A DNA stretch of 64,000 bases from Nonomuraea solani. GTDB taxonomy: Bacteria > Actinomycetota > Actinomycetes > Streptosporangiales > Streptosporangiaceae. The stretch spans positions 1 to 64,000 of the forward strand of contig NZ_FNVT01000012.1 in assembly GCF_900108335.1 (NCBI RefSeq), written 5' to 3'. Under the pieces are notes generated by a model that was not told where the DNA came from, did no database searches, and saw only the letters and a list, made by a program, of their open reading frames with translations. The position numbers and the translations under genes are program-made. Of the stretch, positions 33,813 to 43,634 are shown one piece after another (the stretch's first letter is position 1; the number at the start of each line of letters is the position of its first letter).

Positions 33813-35225
33813 CTAGTAGCCGCGGGTGAGCCACTCCAGGAGGGCGCGTACGCCGAAGCCCGTGGCGCCCTTGGAGAGGGTGCCGTCGTCGACGGTGCTG
33901 CGCCCGACCCCGGCGATGTCGAGGTGCGCCCACGGCCGCTCCCCCGCGAACTCCCGCAGGAACAGCGCCGCCGTGATCGACCCCGCCCCGAACCTCGACC
34001 CGGACTCCACGTTGGCCAGGTCGGCGATCGACGACTCCAGCGCGGGCGTGTAGTCCTCGATCAGCGGCATCCGCCAGAGCCGGTCGTCGCTGGCCTGCCC
34101 GGCCTCCACGAGCTGCTTGGCCAGCAGGTCATCCGAGGCGTAGACGGCGCCGACGTTGCGGCCGAGCGCCACGGTGATCGCCCCGGTCAGGGTGGCGATG
34201 TCCACGACCACGTCGGGGTCGAGGACGGCGTCGGCGTAGGCGAGCGCGTCGGCCAGCACGAGCCGGCCCTCGGCGTCGGTGTTGAGCACCTCGACCGTGC
34301 GGCCGCCGTAGTGCTTGATGACGTCGCTGGGCCGCTGGGCGGTGCCCGACGGCATGTTCTCGGCGGAGGCGACCAGCCCGGTGACGCGTACGGGCACGCG
34401 CAGCGCGGCCAGCGCGCCGAGCACGGCGATGACCACCGCGCCGCCGGCCATGTCGGTCTTCTGGGTCTTCATGTTGTCGGTCGACTTGAGCGACAGCCCG
34501 CCCGAGTCGAACGTGATGCCCTTGCCCACCAGCACCACGTGCCGCTCGGCGGGCTCCTCCGGGGTGTAGGAGAGCTGGATGAGACGCGGCGGGCTGACCG
34601 AGCCCTGCCCGACGGCGAGGATGCCGCCGAACCCGTCGGCCTGGAGCTGCTCCTCGTCCCACACCCGGACGGCCACCCCGGCCTCGGCGGCCCGCTCGGC
34701 GAGCCAGGCGGGGTTCTTGACGGAGGCGGGCGTGTTGGACAGGTCGCGGGCGAGCGCCACCGCCTGAGCCACCGTCCGCGCCCGCGAGACCTCCGCCTCG
34801 CCGGCCCCGGCGAACGCGAGCGCCCGCACGGGCTTCTTGCCGCCATTACCGATCTTGAACGAGTACGCCGCCAGCAGCGCCGCCTCGGCGAACGCCGCCG
34901 CGTCGCCTTCGGGCACCACCACGGTCAGCGTGTCCTTGCCCTTGACCCTCCTGGTGAGAGTCGCGGCGGCCTTGCGCAGGGCCCGGGGCGAGCCGTCGCC
35001 CACCCCGTAGAGGAGCACCCGCCCCACTCCGCCGCCCCGTGCCACGGGGACCTCGACGATCTCCCCCGCCTCCCCCTTGGCCTCGTAGTGCGCCAGCAGG
35101 TCGCGCACCGGCAGGTGCAGCTCCACAGCGTGCGCGGGGCTGAGATCGGAGGCATAGGGTACGGCCAGCAACTCGGCATCGTCGGAAACCTCGGTGACCA
35201 CCGACGCAGTGGTCTCAATCGGCAC
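33813..35225 (-). CDS. pepA: Leucyl aminopeptidase (M17)
   Basis: A 470-residue cytosolic hexameric aminopeptidase that releases N-terminal residues from peptides using two metal ions. The signature NTDAEGRLVLADAL is present; the other metal ligands are in VGKGITFDSGGLSLK and KTDMAGGA. The N-terminal domain (1-~160) is shorter and less conserved, as usual. GTG 35225 is supported by GAGGAGAG upstream. No close operon partner. Confidence 0.93.
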   Translation of the reverse strand: MPIETTASVVTEVSDDAELLAVPYASDLSPAHAVELHLPVRDLLAHYEAKGEAGEIVEVPVARGGGVGRVLLYGVGDGSPRALRKAAATLTRRVKGKDTLTVVVPEGDAAAFAEAALLAAYSFKIGNGGKKPVRALAFAGAGEAEVSRARTVAQAVALARDLSNTPASVKNPAWLAERAAEAGVAVRVWDEEQLQADGFGGILAVGQGSVSPPRLIQLSYTPEEPAERHVVLVGKGITFDSGGLSLKSTDNMKTQKTDMAGGAVVIAVLGALAALRVPVRVTGLVASAENMPSGTAQRPSDVIKHYGGRTVEVLNTDAEGRLVLADALAYADAVLDPDVVVDIATLTGAITVALGRNVGAVYASDDLLAKQLVEAGQASDDRLWRMPLIEDYTPALESSIADLANVESGSRFGAGSITAALFLREFAGERPWAHLDIAGVGRSTVDDGTLSKGATGFGVRALLEWLTRGY

Positions 35226-35303
35226 GGAATCTCTCCTCGAACGTCAGCGACCCTGGCGCCGGACCACGCCAGGGTCGTAAATCAAGTTGTCTCTCGGGAG
35301 CGC

Positions 35304-35471
35304 TCAGCCGACGACGTTCTTCAACGCCTCGCCGAGCGCCTTTGCCTCGTCGGCGGAGATCTCCACGACGAGCCGGCCGCCACCCTCCAGGGGGACCCGC
35401 ATGACAATGCCGCGCCCTTCCTTGGTGACCTCGAGCGGACCATCGCCGGTCCGCGGCTTCATCGCCGCCAT
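35304..35471 (-). CDS. DUF3117 small protein
   Basis: A 55-residue protein, almost invariant across actinobacteria (MAAMKPRTGDGPLEVTKEGR; then VPLEGGGRLVVEISADEA). AGGAAGGG upstream supports ATG 35471; longer in-frame starts lack homology. M. tuberculosis Rv1211 belongs to this family, as I recall. Function unresolved. Confidence 0.93.
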   Translation of the reverse strand: MAAMKPRTGDGPLEVTKEGRGIVMRVPLEGGGRLVVEISADEAKALGEALKNVVG

Positions 35472-35631
35472 GCGTGCATCCCTTCCTGCCTTGGGCTCCC
35501 GCGGCCCGCGATTTCCGACCGCCCGTGAGGGGTGGTCGGCGCATTCACGTCTTCTGTGATGTCCTATTCTCCCGCATCGAGAGCGCTCATGGGTAACGAT
35601 CTCCTCCCAGAATGCGTTGTCGAGGCGTGCG

Positions 35632-36429
35632 ATGACGTCCAAACTGGACTTCGTGCACGCTCGCGCCGCTCTGTTCGATCTCTATGGAGACCACCTGCGC
35701 TCGCGCGGTGGACAGGCGTCCGTCGCGGCCCTCGTCAGGCTCATGAAACCCCTGGAAATAGCCGCTCCTGCCGTGCGTACGGCGGTTTCGCGCATGGTGC
35801 GGCAAGGATGGCTGCGGCCGCTCAGGCTGCCCCAGGGAGCCGGTTACGGGCTGACGCCGAAGTGCGTCAGGCGCCTGGATGAGGCCGCACTGAGAATTTA
35901 CCGAGCCGGAACGCCGACCTGGCATGGCCGCTGGCATCTGATCGTTTTCGAGCCGGTCAAGGAGCGTCCGCGCAGGGAGCGGCTGCGGGCCGACCTGACG
36001 TTCCTGGGGTACGCGTCGCTGTCCGAGACCACCTGGATCGGGCCCCGCTCCTCGATCGAGCTGGACAACCTGCTGGAGGGCGAGGGGGTGCTGGCCGACA
36101 GGTTCGACGCGGCGCTCGAAGGCGACCCGCGTGAGCTGGTGGCCAGGGCCTGGGATCTGGCCGCCATCGGCGAGGCGTACGAACACTGGCACACCGAGGC
36201 TGTCACGCTGATCAGCACGCTGCCCGAAGGGGCGCCGGCCGATCAGGTGTTCGCCACGCGGAGCAGGCTCGTGCACGGCTGGCGCAACTTCCTGTTCCGC
36301 GATCCTGGCCTGCCGCCCGAGCTGCTGCCCGCGGGCTGGCCAGGCGAGAAGGCCAGGGCGTACTTCGAGCAGGAGGCCACCCGGTTGCTGCCCGCGGCCG
36401 CCGCGTTCGTCGACAGGGAGTTGCTTTGA
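35632..36429 (+). CDS. PaaX-family transcriptional regulator
   Basis: A 265-residue GntR-like winged-helix regulator of the PaaX type. The N-terminal SKLDFVHARAALFDLYGDHL and LVRLMKPLEIAAPAVRTAVS are family landmarks, followed by MVRQGWLR (wing) and the longer C-terminal dimer/ligand domain (WHGRWHLIVFEPVKERPRRE). PaaX proteins respond to phenylacetyl-CoA. Its stop overlaps the start of the PaaG-like gene (TTTGATC), so both are made together. ATG 35632 has GAGG upstream. Confidence 0.9.
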   Translation: MTSKLDFVHARAALFDLYGDHLRSRGGQASVAALVRLMKPLEIAAPAVRTAVSRMVRQGWLRPLRLPQGAGYGLTPKCVRRLDEAALRIYRAGTPTWHGRWHLIVFEPVKERPRRERLRADLTFLGYASLSETTWIGPRSSIELDNLLEGEGVLADRFDAALEGDPRELVARAWDLAAIGEAYEHWHTEAVTLISTLPEGAPADQVFATRSRLVHGWRNFLFRDPGLPPELLPAGWPGEKARAYFEQEATRLLPAAAAFVDRELL

Positions 36430-37202
36430 TCCGCTATGACATGGCCGACGCCGTCGCCACCATCACACTCGACCGTCCCGACGCGATGAACTCGCTGACC
36501 GCCGAGCTCAAGGAGGCCCTGATCGGCGCGCTGCGGCGGGCCTCCGGCGACGCCGCGGTCAGGGCCGTCCTGCTCACCGGCTCGGGCCGGGCCTTCTGCG
36601 CGGGCCAGGACCTGCGTGAGCACGCCGGCAACCTGGAGGCGGGGCGCGGCCTGGCCGGCACCGTCCGCGAGCACTACAACCCGATCGTGGAGCTGATCAC
36701 CACCATGGCCAAGCCGGTGGTCGCCGCGGTCAACGGCGTGGCGGCGGGCGCGGGCGCCTCCCTGGCGTTCGCCTGTGACCTGCGGGTGGCCTCGGAGAAG
36801 GCGAAGTTCGCGCTGGCGTTCTCCGGCATCGGCCTGGCGCCCGACTCGGGCGCGTCCTGGACGTTGCAGCGCCTGGTGGGCCAGGGCAGGGCCGCCGAGC
36901 TGATGCTGCTCGGCGAGCCGCTCGACGCCGCCCGCGCGCTGGAGCTGGGCCTGGTCACCCGGGTCGTGCCCGCCGACGACGTGCTGAAGACCGCGCGGGA
37001 GCTGGCCATGCGTCTCGCGCAGGGACCGACCCTGGCCTACGCCGCCACCAAGCGGGCGCTGACCTACGCCGCGACGCACTCGCTGACGGACGCGCTGGCC
37101 ATGGAGGCCGACATCCAGGACGTATGCGTCGCTACCCGTGACCACCAGAACGCGACGCGAGCCTTCCTCGCGAAAGAACGTCCAACATTCAACGCAGAGT
37201 GA
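36426..37202 (+). CDS. paaG: Enoyl-CoA hydratase/isomerase (PaaG-like)
   Basis: A 258-residue crotonase-fold enzyme. The oxyanion segments are GSGRAFCAGQDLRE and NGVAAGAGASLAFACD; the acidic residue in SGIGLAPDSGASW (Asp) is the PaaG-type catalytic position, rather than the two Glu of true enoyl-CoA hydratases. PaaG isomerises the ring epoxide of phenylacetyl-CoA. It starts with TTG, overlapping the PaaX stop by four bases. No other paa genes are in the window, so the name rests on motif and PaaX linkage. Confidence 0.85.
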   Translation: MIRYDMADAVATITLDRPDAMNSLTAELKEALIGALRRASGDAAVRAVLLTGSGRAFCAGQDLREHAGNLEAGRGLAGTVREHYNPIVELITTMAKPVVAAVNGVAAGAGASLAFACDLRVASEKAKFALAFSGIGLAPDSGASWTLQRLVGQGRAAELMLLGEPLDAARALELGLVTRVVPADDVLKTARELAMRLAQGPTLAYAATKRALTYAATHSLTDALAMEADIQDVCVATRDHQNATRAFLAKERPTFNAE

Positions 37203-37220
37203 CTGATCCAACACGCTCCC

Positions 37221-39497
37221 ATGAGTAAAGCTAGCGCCATGCGCCTCTCCGACGCTTCGCGTTCGCCCGCCCCTCACGACTTCGACGCCCTGCGCGCCAC
37301 GGCCGTGGATCTGCTCACCGGCGGCGACTTCGACGCATCCGACCCCGTGTACGGCAGGCCGCTGGCCACGCTGAGCGAGACGGCCGCGACCTGGCTGGCC
37401 CAGATGGTCCCCGGCCTGATCTGGCCCGACCTGTCCCTGGAGGGCCGCCCTGGCAACGTCACCGGCAGTTACGGCCGCCTGCGCCTGATCACCACCGCCT
37501 GGGCCACGCCGGGCACGGCCCAGCACGGTGACGACGCCGTGGCCGAGAAGGTGGTTCAGGCCCTCGACCTGCTCTACGAGAGCCACTACAACGAGCGGCT
37601 GCCCGAGACCGGCAACTGGTGGTTCTGGGAGATCGGCACCCCTGCCGAGCTGGCCCGCGTGTGCGTGCTGCTCGGTGACCGGCTCGACGCCGGGCGGCTG
37701 GGGTCGTATGTGGCGGCGATCGACCGGTTCTGCCCGGACGCCGACCGCCGGGCGGGGTGGCCGGAGGCGAGCGAGAGCGGCGCCAACCGGGCCGACAAGG
37801 CGTCCATCGTGGCCCTCCGCGGCGTGGCCGGGCGCAGCGCCGGCAAGCTGGCCCTGGCCCGCGACGGGCTGTCCGACGTGCGCGACGGCGGGCGCAACAG
37901 CGTGTTCGGCTACACCGACTCCGGCGACGGCTTCTATCGCGACGGCTCCTTCATCCAGCACGGCGACGTGGCCTACACGGGCTCCTACGGCCTGTCCCTG
38001 CTCACCGCCGTCGCCGGGGTCCTGGCGCTGCTGCACGGGTCGCTGTGGGAGGTGGACGATCCCGGGCGGCGGGTCGTGCTGGACGCCGTCGAGCGGTCGT
38101 TCGCGCCGTTCATGCACGACGGGCTGCTGATGGACACCGTCAGAGGGCGGGCGGCCACCCGGCAGACGTTCTCCGACAGCGTGGCGGGGCACGGCGCGAT
38201 CGGGGCCGTGCTGCTGCTCGCCCGCACCGCGCCCGAACCGTATCGCGGCCGGTTCCGCGAGCTGGCCAAGGGATGGATCGAGCGCGGCCGGGCGCGGCCC
38301 TACCTGGAGCATGCGGACGTTCCCGAGACGCGGCGGGCCGTCGCGGTGCTGGACGACAAGACGGTCGAGGCGGCGCCCGGGGCGGTCGGGCACTTCGTGT
38401 TCCCCGCGATGGACCGGGTGGTGCACCGGCGTCCCGGCTGGTCGCTGGCGATCAGCCTGTCGTCGCGGCGGATCGCCGCGTACGAGGCGATCAACGGGGA
38501 GAACCTGCACGGCTGGTACACCGGTGACGGCATGACCTACCTGTACACCGGCGACCTGGAGCAGTTCGGGCGCGACTTCTGGCCGACCGTGGACCCGTAC
38601 CGGCTGCCGGGGGTGACGGTGGACACGCGGGAGCGCGCGAACCTGTCCTTCAGCGCCCACCGGCCCGGCAACGCGTGGGCGGGCGGGGTCTCGCTCGAAG
38701 GCCGCTACGGCGCCACCGCGATGGAGCTGGCCGGCGACGGGGTGAGCCTGACGGCGCGCAAGTCGTGGTTCTGCATGGACACGGTCGTGGTGGCGGTCGG
38801 CAGCGGCATCACGAGCCTCGACGGCCGCACGATCGAGACCGTGGTGGAGAACCGCGCCACGGACGAGGAGCCGTACCTGGGGGACGGCTGGGCGCATCTG
38901 CCCAGCGTGGGCGGCTACGTGTTCGAGGGGGCGCTGCGCCTCGTGGAGACGCGTACGGGCCGGTGGCGCGACATCAACGAGGGCGACGACACCCGGGGCG
39001 CCTTCGACCCCGTCTCGCGGCGTTACGTCACGTTCTGGTTCGACCACGGCGTCAATCCCGTGGAGGCCGCCTACTCCTACGTGCTGCTGCCGAACGCGAC
39101 CCGCGACCGCACCAGGAAGTTCCGCGCGACGGGCCCCGCGAAGGTGCTGTTCAACACGGCGCGGTTGCACGCCGTCCAGGTGCGCTCGGTGTTCGGGGCC
39201 ACGTTCTGGACGGCGGGCGACGCCGGGGTCGTCCGGGCGGACGCGCCGTGCATGGTGCTGCTGCGCCGGGCCAGCGGGCGCGTCGTCGTGTCCGTGGCCG
39301 ACCCGAGCAGGACCGTGGACGTCGTACGGCTCACGCTCAACCGCCCGGCGCACGGCGTGGTGCGGGCCGACGACACGGTCACGGTGCAGCCCGGGCAGCG
39401 GCCCGTCATCACCGTCAAGCTCGGCGGGTCACTCGGGCGCAGCCACAGTGCCGAGCTCAGCGCGTACGTGCCACGCAGCCCTCGATATGATCGTTGA
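37221..39497 (+). CDS. Polysaccharide lyase family 8 enzyme
   Basis: A 758-residue PL8-type lyase (hyaluronate, chondroitin or xanthan lyase class) that cleaves uronic-acid-containing chains by beta-elimination. Residues ~20-370 are the alpha/alpha toroid with NWWFWEIGTP (catalytic Asn ~131), the His/Tyr pair in DGSFIQHGDVAYTGSYG (~247/253), and NGENLHGWYTGDG (~425); beta-sandwich domains follow. PL8 enzymes are normally secreted, but no signal peptide is visible at the ATG and upstream sequence belongs to the PaaG gene, 18 bp away. It may be cytoplasmic or exported another way. Its 3' end overlaps tag by 41 bp. Confidence 0.88.
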   Translation: MSKASAMRLSDASRSPAPHDFDALRATAVDLLTGGDFDASDPVYGRPLATLSETAATWLAQMVPGLIWPDLSLEGRPGNVTGSYGRLRLITTAWATPGTAQHGDDAVAEKVVQALDLLYESHYNERLPETGNWWFWEIGTPAELARVCVLLGDRLDAGRLGSYVAAIDRFCPDADRRAGWPEASESGANRADKASIVALRGVAGRSAGKLALARDGLSDVRDGGRNSVFGYTDSGDGFYRDGSFIQHGDVAYTGSYGLSLLTAVAGVLALLHGSLWEVDDPGRRVVLDAVERSFAPFMHDGLLMDTVRGRAATRQTFSDSVAGHGAIGAVLLLARTAPEPYRGRFRELAKGWIERGRARPYLEHADVPETRRAVAVLDDKTVEAAPGAVGHFVFPAMDRVVHRRPGWSLAISLSSRRIAAYEAINGENLHGWYTGDGMTYLYTGDLEQFGRDFWPTVDPYRLPGVTVDTRERANLSFSAHRPGNAWAGGVSLEGRYGATAMELAGDGVSLTARKSWFCMDTVVVAVGSGITSLDGRTIETVVENRATDEEPYLGDGWAHLPSVGGYVFEGALRLVETRTGRWRDINEGDDTRGAFDPVSRRYVTFWFDHGVNPVEAAYSYVLLPNATRDRTRKFRATGPAKVLFNTARLHAVQVRSVFGATFWTAGDAGVVRADAPCMVLLRRASGRVVVSVADPSRTVDVVRLTLNRPAHGVVRADDTVTVQPGQRPVITVKLGGSLGRSHSAELSAYVPRSPRYDR

Positions 39498-40008
39498 CCA
39501 GCCCGATGGCCTGCATCAACGCGTAGGCCGTGGTCGGGCCGACGAACGCGAAACCGTGCCGCTTCAACTCCTTGGCCAGCGCCTTCGAGCCGGGGGTGAT
39601 GGCGGGCACGTCGGCCATCGTGCGCGGCATCGGCGAGTCGGGGTCGGCGTGCCGCCACACCAGCTCCGACAGCCCCTCGGGCAGGTCGAGCGCGGCCCTG
39701 GCGTTCTGGATCGCGGCCAGGATCTTGGCCCGGTTGCGGACGATGCCCGTGTCGCCGAGCAGGCGCTCCACGTCCTGCTCGGTGTAGGCGGCGACCTTCG
39801 GGATCGAGAAGCGGTCGAAGGCGGCGCGGAAGTTCTCTCGCTTGCGCAGGATCGTCAGCCAGGACAGGCCCGACTGGAACGCCTCCAGCGCCACCCGCTC
39901 GAAGACCTCGTCGTCGCCTCTGAGCGGGCGGCCCCATTCCTCGTCGTGGTAGGTGATGTAGATGGGGTCGGCCATACCCGTCCAGGTGCAGCGGATCGGC
40001 TCGGTCAC
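39457..40008 (-). CDS. tag: DNA-3-methyladenine glycosylase I
   Basis: A 183-residue Tag enzyme that removes 3-methyladenine from DNA. The zinc ligands of the family are all present: C7, H21 (YHDEEWG), H174 and C178 (DHIEGC). The substrate-site segment ESF-type is here EAFQSGLSWLTIL. It starts at GTG 40008, which overlaps the stop of the DivIVA-like gene by four bases; the same pair is Rv1209/Rv1210 (tagA) in M. tuberculosis. Confidence 0.95.
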   Translation of the reverse strand: MTEPIRCTWTGMADPIYITYHDEEWGRPLRGDDEVFERVALEAFQSGLSWLTILRKRENFRAAFDRFSIPKVAAYTEQDVERLLGDTGIVRNRAKILAAIQNARAALDLPEGLSELVWRHADPDSPMPRTMADVPAITPGSKALAKELKRHGFAFVGPTTAYALMQAIGLVNDHIEGCVARTR

Positions 40009-40856
40009 GCGCGCTCTTCCCCATCCTTGCCCGACACGGCCCGCACGGGCTCGTCCTCGTCACGCCCGTCCGCAGCGACTTCCCCGTTCCGGGTCTCGCC
40101 AACGACCTCACCGCCGGGCACCTCGTCATCAGGAACGGCGTCGGACGCCGTGACGTCCCGCGTCTCGTCGGCGAGCGTCTCCCCGTCCCGCGTCTCCCCG
40201 TCGCCCGTCCCGTCGTCGCCCGTCCCGTCGTCGCGCGGCTTCTCGTCCCGCGACTCGTCGTCGCGCGGCTTCTCGTCGTGCGCTTCTTCGTCTCGTGTTT
40301 CCCCGGCGGCCGCTTCGGGCTCGGCGGCGTCGGATTCCTCCGCCGGCTTGCCGGACCGCTGCGGCTCGGGGACCCGCCACTCCGGGTCGTCCGGCGGGTG
40401 GCGGAGCTCCGTGCCCGTGTCCCAGGCCACCGTGGCGCCGCTGGCCGACACCGGGTCGCCCGACTCGGGCAGCTCGCGGTCGGTGGCCGGCGCCTCGGGC
40501 TCGTGGTCGGTACGCAGCCCGGCCCCCGGCGCGGCATAGACCTCCTGCCGCGCGTGCAACCGGCTGGACAGCAGCTCGGAGACCCGCTGCTCCAGCACCG
40601 CGATCCGCGTGTCGCGCGCGCTGATCGCGCTGGCGGCACGGCGCAGCGTCTCATCGACGCTCTGCGTGTGATAGCCGACCAGATTGACCGGCAGTTGGAG
40701 CGCCATGAAGTCGACCGCCGTGAGCCGGCCCGCCTCGGGCAGGTCGAGCGGCGGCACGTCCGGCGGGAACTCGGTCAGCTCACCGCCCCTGCCGAGGGAG
40801 ACCAAGACCACGCAGGCCAGGATGGCGATGGCGGCGATGGCGAGTATGACCAGCAC
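40005..40856 (-). CDS. DivIVA-domain membrane protein
   Basis: A ~283-residue protein. It has an N-terminal transmembrane helix (VLVILAIAAIAILACVVLVSL). A DivIVA-like segment follows at ~50-90 (LQLPVNLVGYHTQSVDETLR, equivalent to the R-GY-x2-VD-x2-L pattern), then a short coiled coil. The C-terminal ~170 residues are a highly acidic low-complexity tail with tandem GETRD/EKPRDD units. A role in polar growth or division is inferred from the DivIVA motif. GTG 40856, at the start of the helix, is preferred; a GTG at 40898 would add 14 residues. Translationally coupled to tag. Confidence 0.78.
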   Translation of the reverse strand: MLVILAIAAIAILACVVLVSLGRGGELTEFPPDVPPLDLPEAGRLTAVDFMALQLPVNLVGYHTQSVDETLRRAASAISARDTRIAVLEQRVSELLSSRLHARQEVYAAPGAGLRTDHEPEAPATDRELPESGDPVSASGATVAWDTGTELRHPPDDPEWRVPEPQRSGKPAEESDAAEPEAAAGETRDEEAHDEKPRDDESRDEKPRDDGTGDDGTGDGETRDGETLADETRDVTASDAVPDDEVPGGEVVGETRNGEVAADGRDEDEPVRAVSGKDGEERA

Positions 40857-40957
40857 ATTGGCATCGTACTCACACCATCGGGGCACGAGGTCCCGCACTT
40901 GCCGCGGCCGGTACGTTCCAGGGCCCGGAAAGCACGGCGGGCCCGCAGGTCAGACCG

Positions 40958-41542
40958 TCAGCCGGTGGCCTCGCCGAGTTCGGCGATGCTGGGCCTGACC
41001 GGCTGCGCGCGTGCCTCCAGGCGGGCGAACGCCTCCTCCACGGTGGAGGTGAAGGAGATCGCGTCGAAGACGTCGGGCCGGGTGAAGCCCTCGTCGTACA
41101 TGTTGCCGATGAGCTGCTTGAGCGGGTCGTACAGGCCCCAGGGGTCGAGGACGACCAGGGGACGGTCGTGGATGCCGAGCACCCGAGCGGTCCAGATCTC
41201 GAACAGCTCCTCCAGCGTGCCGATGCCGCCGGGCAGCACGAGGAACGCGTCGGAGCGGGCGTCCATGATGCCCTTCCGCTCCCGCATGCCCTCGGTGACG
41301 ATCAGCTCGTGGGACTCCTCGTCCGCCACCTCGATGTCCACCAGCACCTGCGGGATCACGCCGACCGTGTGGCCACCGGCGGCACGGGTGGCCGCGGTGA
41401 CGGCTCCCATGCACGAGACCGTGGCGCCGCCGCTCACCAGGGTGTGTCCCCGGCGGGCCAGCTCGGTGCCCACGTCGGTGGCGAGGTCGAGGTATTTGTG
41501 GTCGATGTTCAGGCTGGAGGCGCAGAAGACGCAGATGTTCAC
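40958..41542 (-). CDS. LOG-family (TIGR00730) protein, short form
   Basis: A 194-residue Rossmann-fold protein of the lysine-decarboxylase-like / LOG family, whose tested members release free cytokinins from nucleoside monophosphates (phosphoribohydrolases). Motifs: CVFCASSLN at the start, SGGATVSCMGAV (usually GGG-x-GLMG) and PGGIGTLEELFE, the catalytic signature. GTG 41542. It is separated by 11 bp from the second LOG gene at 41554-42360, so the two form a tandem pair. Confidence 0.9.
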   Translation of the reverse strand: MNICVFCASSLNIDHKYLDLATDVGTELARRGHTLVSGGATVSCMGAVTAATRAAGGHTVGVIPQVLVDIEVADEESHELIVTEGMRERKGIMDARSDAFLVLPGGIGTLEELFEIWTARVLGIHDRPLVVLDPWGLYDPLKQLIGNMYDEGFTRPDVFDAISFTSTVEEAFARLEARAQPVRPSIAELGEATG

Positions 41543-41553
41543 AACGGGGAAGC

Positions 41554-42360
<807 letters not shown>

Positions 42361-42534
42361 GCTAGTCCTCTCGAACGCGGTCGATTCCGCTACCCGTACG
42401 GGAGCCTAGACTGTCCCCCGATGACGAAACCGCAGGTAACCCCGGCAAAACAGTGTCCTAAAAAATCTTGAAAAAAGCAGGGAACCGAATTTCGACTCCC
42501 CCGCGTCTAACTGCCGAGGGTGCTGCTCGGGACT

Positions 42535-42580
42535 GAAAGTGGTCTTCCCCGCCAAATGGCCGGCGAGGAAGGCCACTTTC
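42535..42580 (-). terminator. Terminator of the dapD-dapE unit
   Basis: A 14-bp stem (GAAAGTGGTCTTCC / GGAAGGCCACTTTC, one wobble) with a GC-rich loop, beginning at the dapE stop codon. AT-rich sequence follows on the minus-strand exit side (42447-42480). Confidence 0.8.
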
Positions 42581-43634
42581 ATATTGTGAGCCAGTCCAGC
42601 ATCGCCCGCTCGCTCGCGACGATCTTCGGCAGCGACACATACTCCCCCTGCTGGTGGGCCAGATTCGGGTCGCCGGGGCCGTAGTTCACGGCCGGGACCC
42701 CCAGCGCGGAGAAGCGGGCGACGTCCGTCCAGCCCAGCTTGGCGCGCGGCGTGCCCCCGACGGCCGCGGTGAAGGCCGCCGCCACCGGATGCGTCAGCCC
42801 GGGCCTGGCTCCGGGTGCCGCGTCCACGAACCGCACCTCGAAGCCGTCGAACACCTCCCGTACGTGCTCCTGCGCCTCCTCGATCGACAGGTCGGGCGCG
42901 AACCGGTAGTTGACGCTCACCACGCACAGGTCGGGAATGACGTTGCCCGCCACCCCGCCCCGCACGCCGACCGCGTTGAGGCCCTCGTGGTATTCGAGCC
43001 CGTCCACCACCGGCCGCCGCGCCTCATAGGCGTTCAGCCGCGCCAGCACCGGCTCGATCCCGTGAATGGCGTTGACCCCGAACCACGACCTGGCGCTGTG
43101 GGCCCGCTTGCCCGTCACCGTGATCTCGGCCCGCAGCGTGCCCTGGCAGCCGCCCTCGATCACGCCGTCGGTCGGCTCCATCAGCACCGCGAAGTCGGCC
43201 GCCAGCCAGTCGGCGTGGTCTCTGGCGACCCGGGTGAGGCCGTTGCGCTCGGCCTCGACCTCCTCGCAGTCGTAGAAGACGTAGGTCACGTCGCGGTTCG
43301 GGGCCGGCAGGAGGGCCGCCAGCTTGAGCGCGACCGCCACCCCGGCCTTCATGTCGGAGGTGCCGCAGCCGTAGAGCAGGTCGTTGCCGATGCGGCTGGG
43401 CAGGTTGCCGGCGACGGGGACGGTGTCGAGGTGCCCCGCGATCAGCACCCGCTCCGAGCGCCCCAGCTCGGTGCGGGCGACGACGGTGTGCCCGGACCGG
43501 TCGATCTTCAGGTGCGGCAGCGCGGACAGCGCGCGTTCGACCTCGTCGGCCAGCTCCTGCTCGTTTCCGCTCACGGACTCGATGTCCACGATCGCGGCGG
43601 TCAGGTCGCGTACGTCCTGGGTCAGGTCAAGCAT
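42579..43634 (-). CDS. dapE: Succinyl-diaminopimelate desuccinylase
   Basis: A 351-residue M20 metallopeptidase that removes succinate from N-succinyl-LL-DAP in lysine and peptidoglycan synthesis. Metal and catalytic residues: H in IAGHLDTVP, D in GCGTSDMKAG, EE in YDCEEVEAERNG, and the C-terminal His in GDPNLAHQQGEYV. A lid/dimer domain lies in the middle. ATG 43634 overlaps the dapD stop. With dapD and dapC nearby, it completes the succinylase branch steps visible here. Confidence 0.95.
   Translation of the reverse strand: MLDLTQDVRDLTAAIVDIESVSGNEQELADEVERALSALPHLKIDRSGHTVVARTELGRSERVLIAGHLDTVPVAGNLPSRIGNDLLYGCGTSDMKAGVAVALKLAALLPAPNRDVTYVFYDCEEVEAERNGLTRVARDHADWLAADFAVLMEPTDGVIEGGCQGTLRAEITVTGKRAHSARSWFGVNAIHGIEPVLARLNAYEARRPVVDGLEYHEGLNAVGVRGGVAGNVIPDLCVVSVNYRFAPDLSIEEAQEHVREVFDGFEVRFVDAAPGARPGLTHPVAAAFTAAVGGTPRAKLGWTDVARFSALGVPAVNYGPGDPNLAHQQGEYVSLPKIVASERAMLDWLTI

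Noticed and set aside
36243..39353. 1036-codon minus-strand frame opposite PaaG and the PL8 lyase
   Set aside because: Shadow of the two plus-strand genes; composition is dominated by Arg/Gly/His/Pro with no motif.
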